Positions 1 through 6,653 are shown, counted from the stretch's first letter. The stretch is 6,653 nucleotides of DNA from an uncultured Flavobacteriia bacterium (GCA_946482495.1 CAMLRV010000130.1:1-6653), one strand, 5' to 3'. Program-made: numbers and translations. The notes: generated from the letters alone by a model not told the origin.

Positions 1-1038
1 GATGGTTCTACTGATACGACTTCAGAAATTTTAAGTAATTATTCTTCAATTGTTCCAATTCATATTGAAAAAAATCAAGGTAAAGGAAATGCACTTCAAG
101 TTGGTTTTAAAAAAGCCCTTAAAAAAGGATACCATTACGCCATTACAATTGATTCTGATGGACAACATTTTCCAGATGATATTCCAGCTTTTTTAGAAGA
201 ATTAGAAAAAAACGAAAGCAATATTTTGCTCATTGGTAGTCGTAATATGAACCAGGAAGGCGTGCCTAAAAAGAGTAGTTTTGGTAACAAATTTTCTAAT
301 TTTTGGTTTTGGTTCGAAACTGGAATCAAATTAGAAGACACACAATCTGGTTACAGATTATATCCTTTATTACATCTTCCAAAAAAATATTTTACCAAAA
401 AGTTTGAATTCGAAATTGAAGTAATTGTTCGTGCTGCCTGGAATGGTTCGTTAGTAAAAAATATTCCAGTAAAGATTTTATATGATCCAGAAGAACGTGT
501 TACACATTTCAGACCATTTAAAGATTTTACAAGAATTAGCATACTCAATACTATTTTAGTTGTAATTACTCTTCTTTATATTAAACCCCGAGATTTTTTC
601 AGGAATTTCAAAAAAAAAAAAATAAAGCAATTTATTAAAGATGAAATCTTACATAGTGATGATTCTAATTTAGTAAAATCATTATCAATAGCTTTAGGAG
701 TTTTTATTGGAATCGCCCCGTTTTGGGGATTTCAAACGGTTTTAGCCATTTTTTTAGCTGCTTTATTTAGATGGAATAAAATGTTAGCATTTGCATTTTC
801 TAATATTAGTATTCCGCCGATGATTCCAATTATTGTTTTTGCTTCGCTACATATTGGTTCTTATTTTGTAAAAGGAGATGGGAATTTATTAGCAGTTGAA
901 AATTTTACTTTTGAAGCTATAAAAAATAATTCAACACAGTACCTTGTTGGTAGCTTTATTTTGGCGACAATCACAGCTTTTTCTTTTGGATTAGGTAGCT
1001 TTTTCTTACTTTCGCTTGCTGGGAAAACTAAAAAATAA
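1..1038 (+). CDS. Glycosyltransferase family 2 with C-terminal DUF2062 domain (5' partial)
   Basis: The frame is open from base 1 to the TAA at 1036-1038, giving 345 residues; the start lies upstream of the window. The first residues, DGSTD, are the GT2 nucleotide-sugar motif that normally follows the first beta strands, so probably only about 30-45 residues are missing. The metal-binding DxD is D51-S-D53 (nt 151-159). DTQSGYRLYP (113-122) and the following FEFEIEVIVRAAWNG are typical of the DPM1/polyprenol-phosphate type of GT2. A lysine-rich hinge (204-209) leads to a DUF2062 domain at about 225-340, with hydrophobic segments near 228-256, 262-290 and 315-340. The enzyme probably transfers a sugar from a nucleotide donor to a lipid or polyene acceptor at the inner face of the inner membrane. 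It is followed after 8 bp by the exporter/acyltransferase gene. The acceptor cannot be read from sequence. A TTG at 226 is not the start, because conserved GT2 motifs lie before it. Confidence 0.9.
   Translation, partial: DGSTDTTSEILSNYSSIVPIHIEKNQGKGNALQVGFKKALKKGYHYAITIDSDGQHFPDDIPAFLEELEKNESNILLIGSRNMNQEGVPKKSSFGNKFSNFWFWFETGIKLEDTQSGYRLYPLLHLPKKYFTKKFEFEIEVIVRAAWNGSLVKNIPVKILYDPEERVTHFRPFKDFTRISILNTILVVITLLYIKPRDFFRNFKKKKIKQFIKDEILHSDDSNLVKSLSIALGVFIGIAPFWGFQTVLAIFLAALFRWNKMLAFAFSNISIPPMIPIIVFASLHIGSYFVKGDGNLLAVENFTFEAIKNNSTQYLVGSFILATITAFSFGLGSFFLLSLAGKTKK
610..622 (+). repeat. 13-base poly-A homopolymer inside the GT2-DUF2062 gene
   Basis: This is an uninterrupted run of 13 A that encodes the four lysines K204-K207 and the first base of the next codon, exactly between the glycosyltransferase and DUF2062 domains. 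With 12 A the next codon is TAA. With 14 A the frame reaches a TAA after five more codons. Either one-base change would therefore release a glycosyltransferase lacking the membrane domain. Runs of this length are prone to polymerase slippage and also to sequencing error. As given, the frame is intact. Confidence 0.9.
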
Positions 1039-1046
1039 AATTAAAA

Positions 1047-4000
1047 ATGCATAATTTTTTTATCAAGATTCATTATTTCGTTCAGAAAAATAAATTGCTG
1101 TCTATTGCAATTGCATTTTTGTTTTTATTGGTTTTTGGTTTTTTCGCTTCAAAAATTAGATTTGAAGAAGATATTACCAGAATCATCCCTAAAAATGAAA
1201 ATGCAGATGTAGCTGCAAAAGTTATCAAACAATTAAATTTTTCAGATAAAATTACGGTTCTTATCGAAAAAGATAAAAATGGTTCAATTGACGATTTAAC
1301 AGAAACAGCCACTAATTTTATTGATAGTTTAGAAGCCTGTAAGCCTTACATCAAAAATATTCAAGGGAAAGTTGATGATGAAAATATTAAACAAACTTTT
1401 GATTTTGTATATCAAAATTTACCTTATTTTTTAGATCAAAAAGATTATGCTGTTTTAGATAAGAAATTAACTAAAGATAGCATTGCGCAACAAGTTGAAA
1501 ATAATTATAAAACCTTAATTTCTCCAACCGGAATTATTGCCAAAGATTTTATCGTAAATGATCCATTAGGAATTTCATTTATCGCGTTAAAAAAGTTGCA
1601 ACAATTAAGTATTGGTGACGATTTTATTTTAAAAGACGGATTCGTAATTACAAAAGATGAATCGACTTTATTATTGTTTATCAATCCAAAATTAAGTGGA
1701 AGTGAAACTGAAAAAAATACGCTGTTTGTTGAACAATTAAACGATATCAAAAACGGATTTAACGAAATCAATAAAGGAAAAGTTTCCATTGATTATTTTG
1801 GTTCTTCATTAATTGCAGTTGCTAATGCAAAACAAATTAAAACGGACATCATCACTACAATTTTGGTTTCGTTAGGAACACTAATGTTAATTCTAATTGT
1901 GTTTTATCGCAAGCTATTAATTCCTATAATCATTTTTATTCCAACCATTTTCGGAGTAATTACTGCAATTGCTTGTTTGTATTTTATCAGACAAACCATT
2001 TCTGCTATTTCATTAAGTGTGGGAGCAGTTTTATTAGGTGTTACCATTGATTATTCCCTGCATATCTTAACGCATTATAAACATCATAACGATTTAAAAA
2101 CGGTCTATAAAGATATTACAATGCCTTTAATTATGAGTAGTTCTACAACTGCTTTGGCATTTTTATGTTTGCTTTTTGTGAATTCTGAAGCGCTAAAAGA
2201 TTTGGGAATTTTTGCAGCCATTAGCGTTATGGTTTCTGCTTTTTTCTCGCTTTTAATTATTCCACATTTATACAAACCAAAAGATAATTCTGAAATTGAA
2301 AAGGGTAATGTCTTAGATAAAGTAGCCGCTTTCTCATTTGAAAACAATAAAATATTAATTGCTATTGCATGTATTGTCGTTGTTTTTTCATTTTTCACTT
2401 TCGGAAAAGTTACCTTCAATAATAATTTATCCGACTTAAATTTTATTCCAGACGATATTAAAAAGACGGAAGAAAAATTGGAAAAGAAAACCAATTTAAC
2501 ATCTAAGTCTATTTATTTAGCGGCTTACGGGAATTCAATCGAAGAAGCTATTCAAAATAATAGTAAATTGTTTAATCAACTTTCGAAGGATAAATCGGAA
2601 AACAAAATAATTAATTTTAGTTCTATTGGTGGAATAGTTTTATCGAAAGAAGTTCAAGCGGAAAAACTTAAATTGTGGAATAACTTTTGGACAGCCAATA
2701 AAAAACAGTTTGTTCAAAATTCACTTATTTCAAATGGTTCGGCAATTGGATTTAAACCAACTATGCATCAAGGTTTTTACGATTTATTAAATCATCAATT
2801 TGAATTGCTAAGTTTTAACGATTACAAACAATTAAATGTCTTGTTTTTAGATGAATTTGTAGCTTCTAAAAACGGTTTTTATACCATAACTTCAGTGGCT
2901 AAAGTTTCTAATGTTCAACGTGATAAATTTGTGAATTCAATTGATAGCAAGTCTAGTGTTCTTGCTATCGATAGACAACAAATGAATGAAACGTTTTTAG
3001 GTAAACTTAGAGACGATTTTAATTCATTAGTCAATTATTCATTTGTAGCTGTAATCTTAATTCTTTTTGTTTTCTTCAAGAGAATAGAATTAGTTATAGT
3101 TAGTACCATTCCAATTGTATTAACTGGAATTGTAACGGCTGGTGTAATGTGGTTTTTTGATATTCAATTGAATATTTTTAGTACAATTGTTTGTACCTTA
3201 ATTTTTGGTCATGGAGTCGATTTTAGTATTTTCATGACAAGTGCTTTGCAAAAAGAGTATACCACTGGTAAAAATGAAATGGCAACCTATAGAACTTCAA
3301 TAATTTTAGCAGCTCTAACCACAATTTTAGCAATTGGCGCATTAGTGTTTGCAAAACATCCAGCTTTAAAATCGATATCGTCAGTTTCATTAATTGGAGT
3401 ATTTGCAGCCTTATTAATTACATTTATTTTTTATCCAATATTGTTCCGTATTTGCTTTATTAATAGAGTTAAAAAAGGAAAATCACCAATTACATTACGA
3501 TTGTTAATTCATTCAACTTTATCATTTATATATTATGGTTTAGGTGGTTTATTTTTTTCGTTTTTAGGAAAAGCATTACTGTTTGTAATTCCTGTAAATA
3601 AGGAAAAAAAGATGATGTGGTTCAGAATTATCATTTCAAACTTTATGAAATCGGTATTATATTCTAATCCATTTGTGAAGAAAAAAATAGTAAATAAACA
3701 TAATGAAGATTTTAGTAAACCTGCTGTAATTATTTCCAATCATACGTCATTTCTAGATACATTAGCAGTCGGAATGATTACGCCTAAAATCATTTATTTG
3801 GTGAATGATTGGGTATATAACTCGCCAATTTTTGGAAGAATTGTAAAATTAGCAGGATATTATCCAGCTTCTCAAGGAATTGAAGGTAGTGTGGAACATT
3901 TACGTGATAAAATTGAAAAAGGTTATTCGTTAATGATTTTTCCAGAAGGAACAAGATCAAATACAAATGAAATCAATAGATTTTATAAAGGCGCTTTCTA

Positions 4001-4736
4001 TTTAGCAGAACAATTTAATATTGATGTCTTACCAGTTTATATTCATGGAAATTCGGAAACTTTACCTAAAGGTGATCATATCATTTATGATGAAAACATT
4101 ACAGTGGTAATTGATAAAAGAATTAAAGCGGATGATTGGTCATTTGGTGAAAATTATTCTCAAAGAACGAAGTCTATCAACAAATATTTTAGAATTGAGT
4201 TTAATAAATTACGCCTAGAATTAGAAGATGAAAACTACTTTGAAAATAAATTGAAACTAAGCTTTTTATATAAAGAAAGAGAAATTATTTCAGCAATAAA
4301 ATCAGATTTTTCAATTAATAAAAGTGAGTATTTTAAATTAAATTCTTGGATAGCATTAGATGCGAAAGTTTTTCATTTTGCTTCGGATTATGGACAAATG
4401 GATTGTCTTTTAAATATGCAACAACCAAAAAGAAAAATATCTTCATACATTAATGATATTGAAAAAAGAGCCATCGCTACTTCAAATTACTTGACTCAGA
4501 AATATCAAATACGTTATTTGGAAGATATTAATCAAAACATTATAAATAAAGATACACTGCTAATTTCCGATGCAAATTTTGATTTTTCTTCTTTTGCAAC
4601 TCTATTAAGTAATTTTCAAAATGTAATTTTATTTAATTGTCCAGATTTAATGGATAAATTTGTACAAGGAAATTTTGAAATCATTTCAAATGAAAGCAAA
4701 ATTATTGTTTTAAAAAATAAGATAAGTGAAAGATAA
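1047..4736 (+). CDS. MMPL/RND exporter - PlsC lysophospholipid acyltransferase - degenerate methyltransferase-like fusion protein
   Basis: This 1229-residue inner-membrane protein carries three modules. Residues 1-805 form a two-repeat RND/MMPL exporter: TM1 about 17-35, periplasmic loop 36-266, TM2-6 267-407, TM7 435-453, second loop 455-662, TM8-12 663-803. The proton-relay type motifs are IDYSLH (D335, TM4) and VDFSIF (D725, TM10). Residues 850-1025 form a PlsC/LPLAT domain with all blocks visible: NHTSFLD (H899, D904), GR (930-931), FPEGTR (965-970) and LPVYIHG (995-1001). Residues about 1072-1225 look like a class I SAM methyltransferase fold with its SAM-binding motif eroded. The protein probably acylates and exports a lipid-linked product, by context an aryl polyene or flexirubin-type pigment; the substrate is inferred. 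The ATG follows an A-rich, SD-free leader 8 bp after the glycosyltransferase gene. I recall this three-part architecture being annotated in other Flavobacteria, so it is probably a family feature and not an assembly artefact. Confidence 0.93.
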   Translation: MHNFFIKIHYFVQKNKLLSIAIAFLFLLVFGFFASKIRFEEDITRIIPKNENADVAAKVIKQLNFSDKITVLIEKDKNGSIDDLTETATNFIDSLEACKPYIKNIQGKVDDENIKQTFDFVYQNLPYFLDQKDYAVLDKKLTKDSIAQQVENNYKTLISPTGIIAKDFIVNDPLGISFIALKKLQQLSIGDDFILKDGFVITKDESTLLLFINPKLSGSETEKNTLFVEQLNDIKNGFNEINKGKVSIDYFGSSLIAVANAKQIKTDIITTILVSLGTLMLILIVFYRKLLIPIIIFIPTIFGVITAIACLYFIRQTISAISLSVGAVLLGVTIDYSLHILTHYKHHNDLKTVYKDITMPLIMSSSTTALAFLCLLFVNSEALKDLGIFAAISVMVSAFFSLLIIPHLYKPKDNSEIEKGNVLDKVAAFSFENNKILIAIACIVVVFSFFTFGKVTFNNNLSDLNFIPDDIKKTEEKLEKKTNLTSKSIYLAAYGNSIEEAIQNNSKLFNQLSKDKSENKIINFSSIGGIVLSKEVQAEKLKLWNNFWTANKKQFVQNSLISNGSAIGFKPTMHQGFYDLLNHQFELLSFNDYKQLNVLFLDEFVASKNGFYTITSVAKVSNVQRDKFVNSIDSKSSVLAIDRQQMNETFLGKLRDDFNSLVNYSFVAVILILFVFFKRIELVIVSTIPIVLTGIVTAGVMWFFDIQLNIFSTIVCTLIFGHGVDFSIFMTSALQKEYTTGKNEMATYRTSIILAALTTILAIGALVFAKHPALKSISSVSLIGVFAALLITFIFYPILFRICFINRVKKGKSPITLRLLIHSTLSFIYYGLGGLFFSFLGKALLFVIPVNKEKKMMWFRIIISNFMKSVLYSNPFVKKKIVNKHNEDFSKPAVIISNHTSFLDTLAVGMITPKIIYLVNDWVYNSPIFGRIVKLAGYYPASQGIEGSVEHLRDKIEKGYSLMIFPEGTRSNTNEINRFYKGAFYLAEQFNIDVLPVYIHGNSETLPKGDHIIYDENITVVIDKRIKADDWSFGENYSQRTKSINKYFRIEFNKLRLELEDENYFENKLKLSFLYKEREIISAIKSDFSINKSEYFKLNSWIALDAKVFHFASDYGQMDCLLNMQQPKRKISSYINDIEKRAIATSNYLTQKYQIRYLEDINQNIINKDTLLISDANFDFSSFATLLSNFQNVILFNCPDLMDKFVQGNFEIISNESKIIVLKNKISER
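2940..2972 (+). repeat. Inverted repeat (potential hairpin) inside the exporter gene
   Basis: A perfect 9-base inverted repeat, GATAGCAAG (2943-2951) and CTTGCTATC (2961-2969), flanks a 9-base loop. In RNA a G-U pair and two further pairs extend the stem to 12 bp (2940-2951 with 2961-2972). It lies in codons for the second periplasmic loop, near residue 633. No T-run follows, so it is not an intrinsic terminator. It could slow ribosomes or be a transcript-processing site, or it may be chance. Confidence 0.55.
4726..4736 (+). promoter_or_regulatory. 11-bp gene overlap with GTG start (translational coupling)
   Basis: The oxidoreductase starts at GTG 4726, inside the last codons of the exporter gene (stop TAA 4734-4736). 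In the oxidoreductase frame a TAA at 4723-4725 lies immediately before the GTG. The first in-frame ATG comes near residue 79, well after the FAD-binding motif. GTG is therefore the only start that fits. There is no Shine-Dalgarno sequence, only an A-rich leader, as is usual in Bacteroidota. The overlap suggests that translation of the two proteins is coupled. Confidence 0.8.
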
Positions 4737-6243
4737 ATACGACATAGTAATTGTAGGAAGTGGGTTAGGAGGTTTAGTGTCTTCTATTATCTTAGCTAAA
4801 GAAGGATACAAAGTTTGTGTTCTGGAAAAAAACAATCAATTTGGTGGAAACTTGCAAACTTTTGTAAGAGATAAAACCATTTTTGATACAGGTATTCATT
4901 ACATTGGTGGATTATCTGAAGATCAAAATTTATACAAATACTTTAAGTATTTAGGTATAATGGACGATTTGAGATTAAAAAAAATGGATGATGATGCTTT
5001 TGATGTCATTTCTTTTGAAGATGAAAATAAAGAATATCCACACGCTCAAGGTTATGAAAATTTTGTAAATCAATTGCTAAAAAGTTTTCCTGAAGAAAAA
5101 GACGCTTTAGAAAAATATCTTAAATTGGTAATTGATGTTTGTGATACTTTCCCATTATATAACTTAAATTCAGAGGGAAAATACCAAAACGAAATTTTGA
5201 GTCTTAATGCCAAAGATTGTATTGATGAAATTACTCAAAATGAAAAATTAAGAGCGGTTTTGGCAGGGACTAATTTCTTGTATGCAGGAATTCCAGATAA
5301 ATCACCATTTTATGTGCACGCATTATCCGTAAACTCATACATTCAAAGTTCTTGGCGTTGTATTAATGGTGGAAGCCAAATTACAAAGCAACTTATCAAA
5401 CAATTAAAAAAACACGGCGGAGAAATTTACAAGTATAAAGATATTGTAAAGTTTGAAGTGGAAGATAATAAGGTTGTTTCTGTTGTAACAAAAGAAAATG
5501 AAGTGATTAAGGGTGATTTATTTATTTCGAATATCGATCCAAAAGCCACATTAAAAATGGTTGGTTTATCACATTTTAGAAAATCTTATTATGAAAGAAT
5601 AGATAAATTAGAAAGTGTTATTTCAGCTTTTAGTTTATACATTGTTTTTAAACCAAATACTTTTAAATATTTAAATTATAACTATTATCATTTTAAAGAT
5701 TCTAGTAAAGTTTGGACAGCTTTTGAATACGATGATTATTCTTGGCCAAGTGCTTATATGGCTTCGATGAACTATTCTAGTAAAAATGAAGAATGGGCAG
5801 ACGGAATGACATTTATTACTTATATGAAGTATGAAGATGTGCAAGAATGGGCGGATACATTTAATACAACCGCTGAAAAAAGCGATAGAGGTATCAGTTA
5901 CGAAGAATTTAAAGCGCAAAAAACAGAAAGATTTTTACAAGAAATTGAAATTAAATTTCCAAATATTCGAGAATGTATAAAATCTATTCATACATCAACG
6001 CCACTTTCTTATAGAGATTATATTGGTGGAAGTAATGGTAATATGTATGGATACGTAAAAGATTGTAATAATCCAATGCTAACTTTTATTGCTCCAAAAA
6101 CGAAATTAGATAATTTATATTTAACGGGACAAAGCATTAATATGCACGGCGTTTTAGGAGTAACTATTGGTGCAGTTTTAACGTGTTCTGAAATTGTTGG
6201 AAAAGAATATTTAGTGGATAAAATAAATCAAGAAACGAAATAA
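4726..6243 (+). CDS. CrtI/RetSat-like NAD(P)/FAD-dependent oxidoreductase (phytoene desaturase family)
   Basis: This 505-residue protein has the length and layout of the carotenoid desaturase / retinol saturase superfamily. The N-terminal Rossmann FAD motif is GSGLGG (residues 11-16), with the ribose-binding acid E34 and the following NNQFGGNLQTF (36-46). FDTGIHYIGG (53-62) and TPLSYRDYIGG (425-435) resemble RetSat/CrtI-type sequences. A central GGSQIT (215-220) follows a variable substrate region. The C-terminal FAD-contacting block is at 463-482 (YLTGQ, then HGVLG). No signal peptide is seen, so it is cytoplasmic or membrane-associated. The family desaturates, saturates or isomerises conjugated polyenes. 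In a pigment operon the likely substrate is the aryl polyene chain, which is inference. Its GTG start overlaps the exporter gene by 11 bp, and the next gene starts 6 bp after its stop. The family call is firm; the reaction direction is not determined. Confidence 0.92.
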   Translation: MKDKYDIVIVGSGLGGLVSSIILAKEGYKVCVLEKNNQFGGNLQTFVRDKTIFDTGIHYIGGLSEDQNLYKYFKYLGIMDDLRLKKMDDDAFDVISFEDENKEYPHAQGYENFVNQLLKSFPEEKDALEKYLKLVIDVCDTFPLYNLNSEGKYQNEILSLNAKDCIDEITQNEKLRAVLAGTNFLYAGIPDKSPFYVHALSVNSYIQSSWRCINGGSQITKQLIKQLKKHGGEIYKYKDIVKFEVEDNKVVSVVTKENEVIKGDLFISNIDPKATLKMVGLSHFRKSYYERIDKLESVISAFSLYIVFKPNTFKYLNYNYYHFKDSSKVWTAFEYDDYSWPSAYMASMNYSSKNEEWADGMTFITYMKYEDVQEWADTFNTTAEKSDRGISYEEFKAQKTERFLQEIEIKFPNIRECIKSIHTSTPLSYRDYIGGSNGNMYGYVKDCNNPMLTFIAPKTKLDNLYLTGQSINMHGVLGVTIGAVLTCSEIVGKEYLVDKINQETK

Positions 6244-6249
6244 GTATTT

Positions 6250-6653
6250 ATGAAGAGTAGAATATTTTTTCTGGTCTATTCAATCATAGTTATTTTACTA
6301 TTTGTTTCTTGTGGAATTTCAAAATCATTAAAACATCAACCAATTACAGCTGGTTATAATCAAACTATTCCAGTTGTGAATAAAATTTCTGATACTTTAT
6401 TTGTGTCAGGGAAAAATTCGTTGCTTAAAAATAAACATCAACTTTGGGAATTATACGTTGAAGGCGATCCGTTGCAAGTTGGTTTATTATCAGGAGCTTT
6501 AACCGATTCGTTGTTGAAAAAACAAGAAACTATTTTCTTCTCAAAAATTAAAGATTTAATTCCTTCAAAAGCAAAGCAGAAATTTTTGCGGAACTTCTTA
6601 AAATGGTACAATCGAAAATTATATTTAAATGTTCCAGAAGAATATAAAACTGA
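6250..6653 (+). CDS. Lipoprotein, probable C45-family acyltransferase/hydrolase (3' partial)
   Basis: The ATG at 6250 opens a frame that runs off the window end after 134 codons. An in-frame TAA (the stop of the preceding gene) lies 6 bp upstream, so ATG 6250 is the first possible start. A short basic N-terminus (MKSR) and a hydrophobic stretch (5-19) end in a lipobox-like FVSC with Cys21, which suggests lipid attachment. The -3 position is Phe instead of the preferred Leu. No acidic surface-export signal follows the Cys, so a periplasm-facing location is favoured. LWELYVEGDPLQVGLLSGAL (65-84) matches, by recollection, the early conserved 'G-D/N-P-x-x-x-G' block of C45 acyl-CoA:6-aminopenicillanate acyltransferase-like proteins. 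The self-processing catalytic Cys of that family would lie beyond the window. Such proteins recur in flavobacterial flexirubin/aryl polyene clusters, so a role in acyl transfer or hydrolysis on the pigment is plausible. The gene is certain; the family call is moderate. Confidence 0.72.
   Translation, partial: MKSRIFFLVYSIIVILLFVSCGISKSLKHQPITAGYNQTIPVVNKISDTLFVSGKNSLLKNKHQLWELYVEGDPLQVGLLSGALTDSLLKKQETIFFSKIKDLIPSKAKQKFLRNFLKWYNRKLYLNVPEEYKT

Noticed and set aside
226..1038. A 270-residue reading of gene 1 starting at TTG 226
   Set aside because: The same frame is open back to base 1 and encodes DGSTD and the DSD motif upstream of 226. The true start lies before the window.
1505..1789. Antisense open frame of 94 residues (and similar ones at 135-341, 351-548, 1082-1312, 3533-3739, 5671-5919)
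   Set aside because: All lie fully opposite strongly supported genes in AT-rich DNA and show no recognisable domain or independent signal.
2105..2494. Antisense open frame of 129 residues
   Set aside because: It is a shadow of the exporter gene; its Ser/Lys/Phe-rich composition matches no family and it has no start context of its own.
2943..2969. Inverted repeat as an intrinsic terminator
   Set aside because: There is no T-run after the stem, and the location is mid-gene.
6241..6252. Stop-codon readthrough joining the oxidoreductase and the lipoprotein (same frame, TAA plus two codons)
   Set aside because: The lipoprotein has its own ATG and signal peptide, which would be useless in a fusion. 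The shared frame is most likely chance.
1..6653. CRISPR arrays, tRNA/rRNA, insertion sequences, attachment sites
   Set aside because: No regularly spaced repeats, tRNA-like clover-leaf sequences, transposase motifs or terminal repeats were seen; nearly every base is within the four genes.

Overview
The window is AT-rich (roughly 30% GC by eye). It has A-rich, Shine-Dalgarno-free translation starts and tightly packed genes. Together with the gene set, this points to a Bacteroidota bacterium, most likely a Flavobacterium-like member of the Flavobacteriia. All four genes lie on the + strand and read as one continuous transcription unit: the gaps are 8 bp, -11 bp (overlap) and 6 bp. No promoter or terminator is visible inside the window. 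Both ends cut through a gene, and no stretch over 300 bases lacks a gene.

Layout: (1) 1-1038, the 3' part of a family 2 glycosyltransferase fused to a C-terminal DUF2062 membrane domain. (2) 1047-4736, a 1229-residue fusion of an MMPL/RND-type exporter, a PlsC-like lysophospholipid acyltransferase and a degenerate class I methyltransferase-like domain. (3) 4726-6243, a CrtI/RetSat-like FAD-dependent oxidoreductase with a GTG start that overlaps gene 2. (4) 6250-6653, the 5' part of a lipoprotein whose sequence resembles the start of C45-family (acyl-CoA:6-aminopenicillanate acyltransferase-like) proteins.

This combination is typical, as far as I recall, of the aryl polyene / flexirubin-type pigment clusters of Flavobacteria. 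No ketosynthase, ACP, ammonia-lyase or DarA/DarB gene is inside the window, so the assignment rests on neighbourhood knowledge. A plausible division of labour, which is inference, is as follows. The oxidoreductase acts on the polyene chain. The glycosyltransferase and the PlsC domain build or decorate a lipid anchor. The MMPL domain moves the lipid-linked product across the inner membrane. The C45-like lipoprotein performs an acyl transfer or hydrolysis in the envelope.

The points most worth a second look are the three-part fusion with its apparently inactivated methyltransferase-like tail, and a 13-A homopolymer at the hinge of the glycosyltransferase/DUF2062 fusion. A one-base slip at that tract in either direction would give a glycosyltransferase without its membrane domain.
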